Origin: Vibrio spartinae
GTDB lineage: Bacteria; Pseudomonadota; Gammaproteobacteria; Enterobacterales; Vibrionaceae
Direction: 5' to 3'
Assembly: GCF_024347135.1 (NCBI RefSeq)
Contig: NZ_AP024907.1
Location: forward strand, 1,851,001-1,915,000
DNA length: 64,000 nucleotides
Shown here: piece by piece, positions 8,644 to 17,383 of the stretch
How the letters are laid out: every line of letters begins with the position of its first letter
How positions within the stretch are numbered: the stretch's first letter is position 1
Position numbers and translations under genes: made by a program
The notes under the pieces: model-generated
Databases searched by the model: none
Told to the model about the DNA's origin: nothing
The model's input: only the letters and a program-made list of their open reading frames with translations

Positions 8644-9503
8644 AACTGCTTTAACTGCTCTCTGTAACTATATTTATCATCTCTGGTCCAGTGGGTTGCC
8701 GGTATCTTCAGATAATCGGCGATATCCTGTTGAACGGAGTCGGCAAATGCTTGCGGTGTCTGCTCCCGAGAGTAGTAATGAAGCTTATCCAAATAGGCCA
8801 CTTCGAAATGGATATAGGGCATCATGAGAATGGTCATGAAGCGGATATACCCCGGAGACATCATTGGACTGGGAGACAATCCGAAAGGAAGCTTGACTTT
8901 TAAAGCGATCGGGACGACGGGTTGTCCTCGGATCATAAACTCAGGACGAAACCGGAATAGCGCTTGCCCGTTATTGAGCGTGGCTTCTGGCGTAATGTAT
9001 AGCGCGTGTTTTTCCGGGTCTTTATGCCATTCCCTGAAACACTGCACTAACTGCCGTTGATTTCTGACGAGCCAATAACTGGAATTCGAGCCTTTAAATA
9101 AGATGTAGCCGACAAATTTACCGAGAGGACTATCCGCTTTATCAATCATCAGTGTCGCGTGCGGCATTGCCAGTCCGGGAATATGATCAAAAATACTGAC
9201 GTGGGGGGATGCAACAACGCATCCTGCAGTATGATGCCCCACCGCTTCCGGTGTCATATTACAACGAACTCGTATGCCTAACAGGCGGATGAAGCCCCGG
9301 TATACAGACTTTCTTTTCGCACGAGGAAATATCGGAAACACCAGTCCGTAAGCGCCAATCAGCAACAGACGGAACAGCAGTAATAACAATCCAAATGGTA
9401 TATATAGCACTGTCAACACTGAAAAGTGGTTCCATAGTTTCACATCACATAATGTCGAGATAGGGACATCCCGACATAACGTGGATTGCTCAATATTTTG
9501 CAT
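8640..9503 (-). CDS. PlsC-family lysophospholipid acyltransferase
   Basis: 287 residues when started at ATG 9503 (MQNIEQSTLC); the frame stays open upstream but that part overlaps the GNAT gene. A hydrophobic anchor lies at about 30-58. The acyltransferase motifs follow: HX4D at His101-Asp106 (ASPHVSIFDH), then WLVRNQR, then the FPEGTR-equivalent ITPEATLNNGQ (Glu173) and VVPIALKV. The family transfers acyl chains to lysophosphatidate or related lysolipids at the inner membrane. It overlaps the GNAT gene by 14 bases upstream and the HAD phosphatase by four bases downstream, giving a three-gene operon. The TPEATLNNG box is closer to AUP1/LPCAT-like enzymes than to housekeeping PlsC, so the acceptor may not be 1-acylglycerol-3-phosphate. 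Confidence 0.8.
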   Translation of the reverse strand: MQNIEQSTLCRDVPISTLCDVKLWNHFSVLTVLYIPFGLLLLLFRLLLIGAYGLVFPIFPRAKRKSVYRGFIRLLGIRVRCNMTPEAVGHHTAGCVVASPHVSIFDHIPGLAMPHATLMIDKADSPLGKFVGYILFKGSNSSYWLVRNQRQLVQCFREWHKDPEKHALYITPEATLNNGQALFRFRPEFMIRGQPVVPIALKVKLPFGLSPSPMMSPGYIRFMTILMMPYIHFEVAYLDKLHYYSREQTPQAFADSVQQDIADYLKIPATHWTRDDKYSYREQLKQL

Positions 9504-10104
9504 GTACTGTTTCCCGTGTTTCTTGTTTCTGAATGTACTGATAAAGTTTTTGAGCAGTACTTTCGTTTTTGTCTCTGACCTTGAAGAAGTTATCTCGGTC
9601 ATAGTCAATCTTGAGGTGATCACCGAATGGGGTGGAAATAATTCGGCACTGTTCACGGTCAAGGTTGAGGTATTTCAGATTCATCTGAATGGCACGGGTG
9701 TGTTTAATGTTCGTGAGTGTATAAACGGACGTGAATCCCAGTACATCAAAGGCCCAGCATAATGCTGTATGCCCTGCTAAATATGTCCAGGGCGTTCCCC
9801 AGTATTTTGGTAAATAACGCATTCCGAAGTTAATACCAAATTGTTTCTCTTCAAATCCAGCGTATCCCATGAAAGGGGCATTGGCTCCTTGAGAAACAAC
9901 CCAGCGAGCCCATCCTTTTTGTTCTTGATTCTGTCTAAATCGTTCAACTTCATCGTTGATAATATCGATTGTTCTTACCTGCCCAGAAGAAATAAACTTC
10001 ATATTTTCTTCATCGGAAGCCAATGTCGCATATCCCTGAATATCATCATCATTCCACTTACGCAGCGTGATGCCGTATTTGCTACATATTACGTTATTCA
10101 TCAT
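9490..10104 (-). CDS. GNAT-family N-acetyltransferase (RimJ/RimL-like)
   Basis: 204 residues. The fold is that of the RimJ/RimL-type GNATs: ITLRKWNDDDIQGYATLASD at the start, a central strand/turn (GYAGFEEKQFGINFGMRYLPKYWG) and the late region ALCWAFDVLGFTSVYTLTNIKHTRAIQMN, in which residues after the tyrosine-rich strand normally contact acetyl-CoA. It could acetylate a protein N-terminus or a small amine; nothing fixes the substrate. It is first in an operon with the acyltransferase (14-base overlap) and HAD phosphatase. Upstream lies an AT-rich 876-bp gap. Confidence 0.78.
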   Translation of the reverse strand: MMNNVICSKYGITLRKWNDDDIQGYATLASDEENMKFISSGQVRTIDIINDEVERFRQNQEQKGWARWVVSQGANAPFMGYAGFEEKQFGINFGMRYLPKYWGTPWTYLAGHTALCWAFDVLGFTSVYTLTNIKHTRAIQMNLKYLNLDREQCRIISTPFGDHLKIDYDRDNFFKVRDKNESTAQKLYQYIQKQETRETVHAKY

Positions 10105-10980
10105 ATTTACCTACCGCCAAACTTCAGTTGTTCAATTGTTTATTATCGCCACATTGTTCAATGTGATGTTTCTACATCTCGTTCTAATACGTTGTGTTTT
10201 CCGTCCTTCTGTGGGTTCATATAACTGAGAACAGATGGAAAAGCTATGAACACTGGGTGAGGAGCTGAACTCTCTTCATCTTAGTATGTTTTCAAACATA
10301 CTTATTACATCAATTATTATTGATATATAAACATCAACTCATCCAACCAGTGACTAAGTGCTACATGAGAAGCGTAAAAGTGACGGAAAATTTTATTGAG
10401 TGAATAGTACTTCGTTAAAATATTCCTCTTTTTAATTATCAATATAAATTTAAGTTATTTGCTCTTTGTTTTAATGTAAATAGTTGCTTATCGTCATAAT
10501 TATCAAAAGAGGGAGTCGTGATCTTGATACGGCTAGCAAATCGCTAGGAGGAGAAAGGCACAGTGGATAAAATATAAAATAAAATAAAATCATCTAAAAA
10601 AATAAAAAATATACTCTTTAGTCTCTAATATGAGAAATTTTTCTTAATTTTTCTTTTGTGAGACTCACACTGTAGAGCAGAGTTATATAAGAATGTTAGC
10701 GCTTTCATGTGAATCAATTGGACATATATGATGCTTAATAGTTTTAAATTAGGAAAAAATGTGGACATCGTGCTTTTCTACGATTTTCCATTTATAGATA
10801 TCGATTTTATCAATATGATTGACACAGTTAATCAAACACCAATAGTAAGTTGTTATTTATCAGTATAATATACTTTAAAAAGGTTGTTATGGTATTCGTA
10901 ACCGCAACGAAACATCTTATGACACATTGTGATTTCTAGTGTGACAACTTTGCAGTGATGATGATATCCAGGAGGAAGAT
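10105..10980. other. AT-rich intergenic region (876 bp) between GNAT and pncA
   Basis: No convincing gene. It contains an 18-bp perfect inverted repeat (10284-10301), a short CTAGC/GCTAG dyad followed by AGGAGGAGAAAGG (about 10532-10556), and A-rich ATAAA repeats (10566-10592). A 46-codon open frame at 10728-10868 lacks a ribosome-binding site. Divergent promoters for the GNAT operon and pncA must lie here. The base composition is clearly more AT-rich than the flanks. Confidence 0.6.
10284..10301. repeat. 18-bp palindrome, possible operator
   Basis: GTATGTTT-TC-AAACATAC, two perfect 8-bp arms with a two-base centre, about 180 bp upstream of the GNAT start. The size and symmetry suit a dimeric regulator. 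No T-run follows, so it is not a terminator. Function inferred only. Confidence 0.45.
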
Positions 10981-11601
10981 ATGACCCAAACGTTAGTGAT
11001 CGTCGATGTTCAAAATGATTTCTCACCATCTGGCGCCTTACCTGTGCCTGATGGCGATTGTGTGGTTACAGTGATCAATCGGTTAATGTCTTGTTTTGAG
11101 CATGTTGTTGCGACGCAAGACTGGCATCCTGCTGGCCACGGTAGCTTCGCGTCCGTACATCATATGTCTCCCGGTGAGATGATTGAACTGAATGGCATTC
11201 AACAGCTTCTATGGCCCGATCACTGTATTCAATCATCTTGGGGATCCGAATTCATTCCCGGATTAGCACAGAACAATATTGAATATATTGTCTATAAAGG
11301 CAGCAATCCTGAGATTGATAGTTATAGTGGATTCTTTGACAATGGAAAACAGCAATCAACCGGACTTTTGGATTATTTGAAAAAAATCAATTCAGATGAA
11401 TTGTATATTGTCGGACTTGCGACAGACTACTGTGTGCTATTTACAGCACTTGATGCCGTTGAACTTGGCTTTCAAACTTATGTTGTTCAGGATGCCTGTC
11501 GTGCTGTGAACCTAGCTCCTGATGACGAAGAGAAAGCGCTGGCGAAAATGGCGCAAGCGGGCTGTCAGATTATACAGTCAAGAGATGTGCTGAACGAATG
11601 A
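10981..11601 (+). CDS. pncA: Nicotinamidase (isochorismatase-family hydrolase)
   Basis: 206 residues with the PncA catalytic triad in place: Asp9 (VDVQNDF), Lys106 (YKG) and Cys151 (ATDYCV). Metal ligands also fit: Asp47 and His49 in TQDWHP, and His81 in WPDHC. The enzyme hydrolyses nicotinamide to nicotinate for NAD salvage in the cytoplasm. Length matches E. coli PncA (about 213). A strong AGGAGG lies nine bases before the ATG. It is a single gene, divergent from the GNAT operon and convergent with the citrate two-component genes. A tandem repeat starts at its stop codon. Confidence 0.9.
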   Translation: MTQTLVIVDVQNDFSPSGALPVPDGDCVVTVINRLMSCFEHVVATQDWHPAGHGSFASVHHMSPGEMIELNGIQQLLWPDHCIQSSWGSEFIPGLAQNNIEYIVYKGSNPEIDSYSGFFDNGKQQSTGLLDYLKKINSDELYIVGLATDYCVLFTALDAVELGFQTYVVQDACRAVNLAPDDEEKALAKMAQAGCQIIQSRDVLNE

Positions 11602-11633
11602 TGATATATAGATAAATGATGATATATAGATAA
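11598..11633. repeat. 18-bp tandem repeat at the end of pncA
   Basis: Two identical copies of ATGATGATATATAGATAA (11598-11615, 11616-11633), followed by a degenerate third beginning ATGATTGTATATAA. The first copy includes the pncA stop codon. Confidence 0.85.
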
Positions 11634-11761
11634 ATGATTGTATATAAAACCGCATTTATCAATGCTGCTGCTCAGCAAAACCGATGATGAAAGGTCAGGA
11701 GGCAACACGTCAGCGCATCGGTATGAAAAGAGCCAGTAACCAGACTGACCCATCCATGGTT

Positions 11762-12442
11762 TTACTTCCGACGGTATAGTCTTTCGGGCCTGCCAACTCG
11801 ACCATGTTGGATAATCGCTTCAAGGAAGCTGGTGGAGGTGCAATATTCCAGATATCGGCGAGCGGTTGTTTTACTGATACCAACCAACTTACCCAGTGAC
11901 TCAGCAGTGTGTGTCACATCTTCTTCTTGATAAATGACCTTGATCTTATCCAGTGTCAGTTCATCAATCCCTTTGGGGAGATTATCTTGATGGTATTGTG
12001 CTTTTGATTGAAAGTTGAGTAATTCATCGACATGCCTTTGATTGAAGTTATCTGCGGCTTTCAGTGAATTGTTATACTTTAAATAGCGTTCAAGTGAATC
12101 CTGTAGTCGGTCATAGGCAATCGGTTTGAGCAGGTAGTCAAAAACACCGCAGCGAACTGCCTCACGGACGGTTTCCATATCTGAGGCTGCGGTGACAAAA
12201 ATGACGTCCGGCATGCTTCCGCCTGAAATCATCTCCTTCAGTAAATCCAGACCACATCCATCGGGAAGAAAGTTATCTAATATAATTAATTGTGGTTTTA
12301 AAAAACGGAGCATGCTACGCGCTTCAGCCAGAGAGCGGGCAACACCAACCGGACGAAACCTAGGCATTTGATTCAGGTAGTAAGTGTGAAAATCAGAGAT
12401 ACTGACTTCATCTTCAACAATCAATACATCAAATACATCCAT
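11762..12442 (-). CDS. citB: Citrate-fermentation response regulator CitB
   Basis: 226 residues. Receiver domain with acidic residues at 10-12 (IVEDE), phospho-acceptor Asp56 (LIILDNFLPDGCG), Thr84 and Lys106 (YLLKP). The C-terminal CitB-type helix-turn-helix is TAESLGKLVGISKTTARRYLEY, ending GRVGRPERLYRRK. In Klebsiella CitB activates the divergent citS and citC promoters when citrate is sensed anaerobically. Here it follows citA by two bases and sits downstream of citS on the same strand, as in the classical citS-(oadGAB)-citAB order. It is a paralogue of the regulator at 7.2-7.9 kb. Confidence 0.92.
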   Translation of the reverse strand: MDVFDVLIVEDEVSISDFHTYYLNQMPRFRPVGVARSLAEARSMLRFLKPQLIILDNFLPDGCGLDLLKEMISGGSMPDVIFVTAASDMETVREAVRCGVFDYLLKPIAYDRLQDSLERYLKYNNSLKAADNFNQRHVDELLNFQSKAQYHQDNLPKGIDELTLDKIKVIYQEEDVTHTAESLGKLVGISKTTARRYLEYCTSTSFLEAIIQHGRVGRPERLYRRK

Positions 12443-12444
12443 TA

Positions 12445-14091
12445 TTATGTACTCACGTTAGGGATGAAAATAGAAAAAATGGTACCTTTGGGTTCAGCAT
12501 GGTCAATCAATATCGTGCCATTGGCCTGAGTGACCAGACGATGGACGAGATATAAACCGATACCATGTCCCGGCTGTTCCTTGCTACTGACGCCCTTGGT
12601 AAAAAGTGAATCAGAAATTGCTTCGGGGATACCAGTACCATTGTCCGCTACCTCAATGACGAGTTCATCTGAGGCATCGGTTAAAAGCAGTGTAATTGTT
12701 TTATTACTGCTATCGCTTTTTAAAGTAGCTTCAAAGGCATTGTCAAGTAGATTCCCCAAAATTGCGGCCAGTTCGTCGGATGACATACATTGTGGTTGTT
12801 TTTTCATCTGACAGAGTGGATCAAAATCCAATTGTAGGCCGAGTTCTTTTGCGCGGCTATATTTTCCCAGAAGGAGTCCGGCAATAATACGCGAGCAGAA
12901 AGTTTGGGTAATATAATCGATCAGTTGTTGTTGATTTTGGGTTTCTTTCTGAATGGCTTGAATGGCCTCATCATAAGCGCCAATTTGTACTAATCCTCCG
13001 ATAGTGGATAACCGATTGGTATATTCATGACTGAGCACACGAAGGTTTTCCGTATGCTGGCGAATTTGTGAAATTTGTGATGTCAGGGTATTGATGTCAT
13101 CGCGTTTCCGGAAACTCACAACCCAGCCAATATGTTTTTCGTGATCCCAAATGTTGATTCGGTTGGCAACCAATGTTTCACCGTTGCAGGTGATCAGCTC
13201 ATCTTGTTGGTCATTGATGTCAACTTGACCATGTGGGTCGCTACCCATAAAAAATGAAGCGGGCGTGACGAATTCAGTAATGGATCTGCCAAGTAAATAC
13301 TTGGGCGGATGTGCGATGCCCAATGTTTTGAGTGCGCGGCTATTGACCGATAAAATTTCGCCTTGAGTACTGACAGCGATAATGCCTTCATAAACACTTT
13401 GTAAGATTGAACTCTGTAAGCGCAGAGAGAGCGCAATTTCTTCTGGTTCCATTTCGAACATTTGTCGTTTGATATGTTTGGTAAATAACCAAGCACCGAG
13501 CATGGATAAAATCAGCAGGGCAAATAAGGCATAAAAAAGCGGATAGGAATATAATGCCATCCAATCACTGATGCTATTCATCAAGTAACCAACGGAGATG
13601 ACACCGATAATCTCATTGTGTTGATTAATAATGGCGGATTTCCCGCGGATCGCAAAGCCTAAACTCCCTTTTCTTAAAGACGAATAATATTCCCCGTATT
13701 TTAACGCACGAACGTTATCCCCCCCTTGCATTGGAAAACCGACTTTATTTGAGTCAGGGTGTGCCAGCCGAATCCCTTTTTTGTTGCCGACAACAATGAA
13801 GTCTGCATCCGAGATCGCTTGTAGCTCATGGACGGTGTGCTGAATCGCTTCAATATTGTGTTGCTCGATGTTGTGAATCAATACCTTATTATGTGCAATC
13901 TCTCGGGCTTGGATGACAGCTTTGGTTCTAAACTGATGTTCGAGACTTTTAGTGAGTGTGAGATGAAAAAAGACAGTAACCAATATTAATTGAATCGAAA
14001 TAACAAAGATAAGCAGAAGGGCAACCCTGAGCTGGAATGATAGCTTCTGACATATATGTGTATGAGCGGCTTGAAAAATCGGTTTGAGCAT
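12445..14091 (-). CDS. citA: Citrate sensor histidine kinase CitA
   Basis: 548 residues. Helix 1 at about 22-45; periplasmic CitA/PASp citrate-binding domain with RLAHP (108-112), GGDNVRALKYG and RGKSAIIN; helix 2 at about 181-204; cytoplasmic PAS (YEGIIAVSTQGEILSVN); kinase core with phospho-acceptor His355 in LSHEYTNRLSTI, N-box NLLDNAFEA, DNGTGIPE and GHGIGLYLV. Its place beside citS and opposite citCDEFXG identifies it as the citrate sensor. The periplasmic basic residues that bind citrate carboxylates in the Klebsiella protein have counterparts here. Cotranscription with citB is near certain (two-base gap). Confidence 0.92.
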   Translation of the reverse strand: MLKPIFQAAHTHICQKLSFQLRVALLLIFVISIQLILVTVFFHLTLTKSLEHQFRTKAVIQAREIAHNKVLIHNIEQHNIEAIQHTVHELQAISDADFIVVGNKKGIRLAHPDSNKVGFPMQGGDNVRALKYGEYYSSLRKGSLGFAIRGKSAIINQHNEIIGVISVGYLMNSISDWMALYSYPLFYALFALLILSMLGAWLFTKHIKRQMFEMEPEEIALSLRLQSSILQSVYEGIIAVSTQGEILSVNSRALKTLGIAHPPKYLLGRSITEFVTPASFFMGSDPHGQVDINDQQDELITCNGETLVANRINIWDHEKHIGWVVSFRKRDDINTLTSQISQIRQHTENLRVLSHEYTNRLSTIGGLVQIGAYDEAIQAIQKETQNQQQLIDYITQTFCSRIIAGLLLGKYSRAKELGLQLDFDPLCQMKKQPQCMSSDELAAILGNLLDNAFEATLKSDSSNKTITLLLTDASDELVIEVADNGTGIPEAISDSLFTKGVSSKEQPGHGIGLYLVHRLVTQANGTILIDHAEPKGTIFSIFIPNVST

Positions 14092-14332
14092 AACGGGTAT
14101 ATTAAGGCTAATTGTTATTCGTGATTATATCGATTCTATGGATGAATAGAATTGACGTGAGTGGTTCAATATCCATTTTTAGACGTTGAATATCTTGTGT
14201 TTCTTATAGCCGTGCGTTCTGCATCACAATTGTGAGATATCAATACAATGCAGTTTGTCAGTCGGCTGGTGATTATTATGTGATGATTGTTGTTATATTC
14301 ATGAGTGATTTAAGATGAGCAGGCGGTCTGGT

Positions 14333-14358
14333 TAGAGCGCGTCGGATGACGCGCTCTA
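14333..14358 (-). other. Strong hairpin between citS and citA
   Basis: Perfect 11-bp arms TAGAGCGCGTC/GACGCGCTCTA with a four-base loop, 12 bases past the citS stop. No U-run follows on the minus strand, so it more likely stabilises or attenuates the citS message than terminates fully. The rest of 14092-14332 holds no gene. Confidence 0.55.
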
Positions 14359-14370
14359 AGGAAAGGCGAA

Positions 14371-15714
14371 TTACATAAATATCCCGAATACGACACTGGC
14401 GATGATGAGAACAATACCACCACCAAGACGCGAAGAGATTTGGGCATAAGAGAGTAAGTTCATTCGGTTAGAGGCGGCCAGCACTTCAAGGTCACCTGAT
14501 CCCCCACGGTTTGCCATACACAGACCCGCCGTGATTGAAGATTCAACCGGATAAAAGCCCATCATCCAACCACCGAGTGCAGAGCCAAAAATTGCGCCCG
14601 TTACAATGAGTGTCGCAATAATGACATTGGTGAGCGTCAGTGCATTCATCACTGCACCCAGATCGGTGTAAGCAATACCGACACCGACCATCAAGACCCA
14701 AAGCAACTGTTTAGAAAAGAAGGAAGAAAGACGTTTTGCACCTTCTTTGATTTCATCCGAGCAAAGACCTGCACCGTTGATGATTGCCACAATAATGACC
14801 ATGTAAGCGAATGTATGAATTTTGATATCACCAAATCCAGGGAGAATATGCTTGGAAAGTGAGGCTGAGAATGTATAAACACAGGCAGCAAGCATCAGAC
14901 CAATAGCTATTTCACGAGGTGTAATCGTCAATGTCTTGGTTTCTTCGCTCACATTGAAATTTGATTTACGTATCAGTTCTCCGTTACCGGTTAGTGAAGG
15001 GATTTTATCGCCTAAACCATTTAGAATGGCTGCAGCAACAATTGCAACGATATTGGCAATCGTAAGAATTGCAATCGCAACTGAGTAGTACTGCTCTTTT
15101 GAACCGCCTGTGACGGACTCGTAAATTTCAGACAGCGGAATCGCGCCTGCGCCATTACCACCGCCCATAATTGGGAGTACATACAGCATCATAATCCGGT
15201 CCACCGGAATGCCGAAAATCATGCCCCCTAAGATACCAAGAATCGATGCCCCGGCCACTGCTGCGAGAATTGTTGGAATATAGCCAACTAATGAACGCAG
15301 CAGAAGTTTTCGATTGACTGCCAGAATCGAACCGGTAATCAATACCGCGATAAATAAGTCAAGGAAGTCCGTTTTTTTCATGACATCGGTGACCGCGGTA
15401 ATTTCTCTTTGGGTCAACAATCCGGTATGGACGAACCAAGCTGCGACAAGAAAAATCATCACTGGCGCGCCACCTATATATTTATTGAATATCGGTAGAC
15501 GCTTACCGAATTCACCAAATATTGCCCCGACGACAAACATAAAGCTGAAGCCACCAACAATATTGTTAGGCAGCGTATCTGTAATATGTGCAGTCAGAAC
15601 TACAAGAAAGAGTAGGGCAAAAAGATGGAATGGTATGCCGAATATTTTTATTTGTGACAGCAATGAGTGAGATCCCTGAGCGTCACTTGTTATTCGTAAC
15701 GTTTTTTCATTCAT
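14371..15714 (-). CDS. citS: Sodium-dependent citrate symporter (2-hydroxycarboxylate transporter family)
   Basis: 447 residues when started at ATG 15714 (MNEKTLRIT), preceded by CGGAAA; an in-frame ATG nine codons earlier has no ribosome-binding site. About eleven hydrophobic segments. The 2HCT family marks are the two GG-containing re-entrant loops: MGGGNGAGAIPLSEIY in the first half and NRGGSGDLEVLAAS in the second, plus ANIVAIVAAAILNGLG. CitS imports citrate with sodium for fermentation. It is transcribed towards citAB and away from citCDEFXG. In Klebsiella and V. cholerae oxaloacetate decarboxylase genes accompany it; they are absent here. Confidence 0.94.
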   Translation of the reverse strand: MNEKTLRITSDAQGSHSLLSQIKIFGIPFHLFALLFLVVLTAHITDTLPNNIVGGFSFMFVVGAIFGEFGKRLPIFNKYIGGAPVMIFLVAAWFVHTGLLTQREITAVTDVMKKTDFLDLFIAVLITGSILAVNRKLLLRSLVGYIPTILAAVAGASILGILGGMIFGIPVDRIMMLYVLPIMGGGNGAGAIPLSEIYESVTGGSKEQYYSVAIAILTIANIVAIVAAAILNGLGDKIPSLTGNGELIRKSNFNVSEETKTLTITPREIAIGLMLAACVYTFSASLSKHILPGFGDIKIHTFAYMVIIVAIINGAGLCSDEIKEGAKRLSSFFSKQLLWVLMVGVGIAYTDLGAVMNALTLTNVIIATLIVTGAIFGSALGGWMMGFYPVESSITAGLCMANRGGSGDLEVLAASNRMNLLSYAQISSRLGGGIVLIIASVVFGIFM

Positions 15715-15993
15715 AATCAATTTCCGTAGGTTGATGTTCAATTTAACAATTTAGATAAAAAATTGATCCATAATTGTGAAAAAGTTCATTGAATGAAGTG
15801 ACGTTAAAAACGTCAATGGCGTTAATGATTTTTATTGAATTTTATAATCTAAAAACAATGGGATAGATGATTTAATTCATTAAATTCATAAAGAGTTTTT
15901 AAGCTCGCATATAAAGTGATTCATATCATCATTTTATGAATACAAACACCGCAAACTATGTCGTGACAAATTGATTTATAGAGGCAGTACGGC
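15715..15993. promoter_or_regulatory. Divergent citS–citC control region
   Basis: 279 AT-rich bases between the citS and citC starts. It carries a dyad TGACGTT-AAA-AACGTCA (15799-15815) followed by a further CGTTAAT, a possible CRP site (15775-15790), and repeated AATTCATTAAATTCAT (about 15875-15890). In Klebsiella CitB and CRP control the equivalent region; the specific sites here are candidates. Confidence 0.6.
15775..15790. promoter_or_regulatory. Candidate CRP site
   Basis: TGTGA-AAAAGT-TCATT: a perfect left half and a 3-of-5 right half of TGTGA-N6-TCACA, about 60 bp upstream of citS. CRP control of cit genes is known in Klebsiella. The match is weak. Confidence 0.35.
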
Positions 15994-17043
15994 ATGTTAG
16001 ACGAGGTGTTTTTTTCTCGAGTCCCAATTACGAATCGCTATAAAATGGGTAAAATTCAAACCTTTTTGACGCGTAACGGGTTGGATATTGATGATGATGT
16101 AGAATATTTCGTTGTCGGCAAGCATGTCTCTGGACCGATACTGGCATGTGGTGCCATTGCCGGGAAAGTTTTAAAGTCGGTTGCGATTGATAAGACACAT
16201 CGGGGCAGTGGGTTATCACTGACACTCATGACTGAATTGACCAACTTCGCTTATGAGTTAGGACGCTACAATTTATTTTTATTTACCAAACCTCAAAACT
16301 TTAACTTATTTCGCCAGTCTGGTTTTTTCCCGCTTGCACAAGTCGATGATGCCATGGTTCTCATGGAAAATAGCCCCAATCGTTTTCAATCATATTGCCA
16401 GCAACTCAAACTGATGAAAGTTGCAGGTGACCGTATCGGTGGCATGATTATGAATGCGAATCCATTCACTCTGGGGCATCAATATTTAGTTGAAAAAGCC
16501 TGTGCCGAGTGTGATTGGGTCCATCTGTTTGTGGTTCGCGAAGAAGGTAAGGATTTTTCTTATCTTGAACGACTGAGCATGATTCGGGCCGGCACACAAC
16601 ATCTGAAAAATGTAACCGTCCATCCGGGGTCGGATTATATGATCTCCAGAGCCACATTCCCGACTTATTTCATCAAAGATCAGAAGAAAATCAATTACTG
16701 TCATGCTGCACTGGATTTACAACTGTTCCGTGACGGCATCGTTCCCGCTTTAGGGATCACCCACCGATATGTGGGCACTGAACCACTGTGTCCGGTCACC
16801 AATCATTATAACGAGTCGATGCATTACTGGCTGGCCTCAGCAGTTTCTCGACCAAATCGCATTGACATTATAGAAGTACCAAGAAAGGCCATTGGTGGTG
16901 AGCCCGTTTCAGCGTCCAGAGTCCGACGGTTATTATCTCAGCAACACTATGAGCAGGTTGCGAAACTGGTACCGACAACGACCTACCAAATCTTATTGAG
17001 CGATGATGTTCTGTGCAATCGACTAAAATCAGTTGCGGCCTGA
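15994..17043 (+). CDS. citC: [Citrate (pro-3S)-lyase] ligase CitC
   Basis: 349 residues. An N-terminal GNAT-like segment (about 1-120: VSGPILACGAIAGKVLKSVAIDKTH) precedes the nucleotidyltransferase domain (GGMIMNANPFTLGHQYLVEKA near 150, with the HxGH-like loop, then a C-terminal substrate-proof loop ending EPVSASRVRRLL). CitC acetylates the prosthetic group of the CitD acyl carrier using acetate and ATP, activating citrate lyase. GAGG lies eight bases before the ATG. It is first in citCDEFXG, with short or overlapping junctions after citD indicating one transcript. The 43-base gap to citD has no terminator. Confidence 0.94.
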   Translation: MLDEVFFSRVPITNRYKMGKIQTFLTRNGLDIDDDVEYFVVGKHVSGPILACGAIAGKVLKSVAIDKTHRGSGLSLTLMTELTNFAYELGRYNLFLFTKPQNFNLFRQSGFFPLAQVDDAMVLMENSPNRFQSYCQQLKLMKVAGDRIGGMIMNANPFTLGHQYLVEKACAECDWVHLFVVREEGKDFSYLERLSMIRAGTQHLKNVTVHPGSDYMISRATFPTYFIKDQKKINYCHAALDLQLFRDGIVPALGITHRYVGTEPLCPVTNHYNESMHYWLASAVSRPNRIDIIEVPRKAIGGEPVSASRVRRLLSQQHYEQVAKLVPTTTYQILLSDDVLCNRLKSVAA

Positions 17044-17086
17044 ACGCCATCCTATATAAAAATCAAAATCAGAAAGGCCCAATCCC

Positions 17087-17383
17087 ATGGAAATTAAACA
17101 ACCAGCGTTTGCAGGAACTCTGGAGTCCAGTGATCTTCAGGTTCGAATCTCTCCCAATAATGACGGAGGTATCATTATTCATCTCGATAGTACAGTTCAG
17201 CAACAATTTGGTGAAATTATCAGACACGTTGTGCTCGATGCGTTACAGCAACTGAAAGTGACCAATGCCATTTTAACGATTGAAGATAAAGGGGCTTTGG
17301 ATTGTGTGATTCAGGCTCGGGTACAGGCTGCAGTGATGCGTGCTTGTGGTGTCGAACAGATTGATTGGAGCCTATTGTCATGA
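17087..17383 (+). CDS. citD: Citrate lyase acyl carrier protein (gamma subunit)
   Basis: 98 residues, matching the family length. Ser14 in AGTLESSD is the attachment site for the 2'-(5''-triphosphoribosyl)-3'-dephospho-CoA prosthetic group. The rest ([32 protein letters not shown]) is typical CitD. It carries the acetyl or citryl thioester between the CitE and CitF active sites. The stop overlaps the citE start (ATGA), a junction that suits balanced production of complex subunits. Confidence 0.95.
   Translation: MEIKQPAFAGTLESSDLQVRISPNNDGGIIIHLDSTVQQQFGEIIRHVVLDALQQLKVTNAILTIEDKGALDCVIQARVQAAVMRACGVEQIDWSLLS

Noticed and set aside
10728..10868. 46-codon ORF beginning MMLNSFKLGK
   Set aside because: No ribosome-binding site, low-complexity AT-rich codons and no recognisable homology. 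It also overlaps the expected pncA promoter region.
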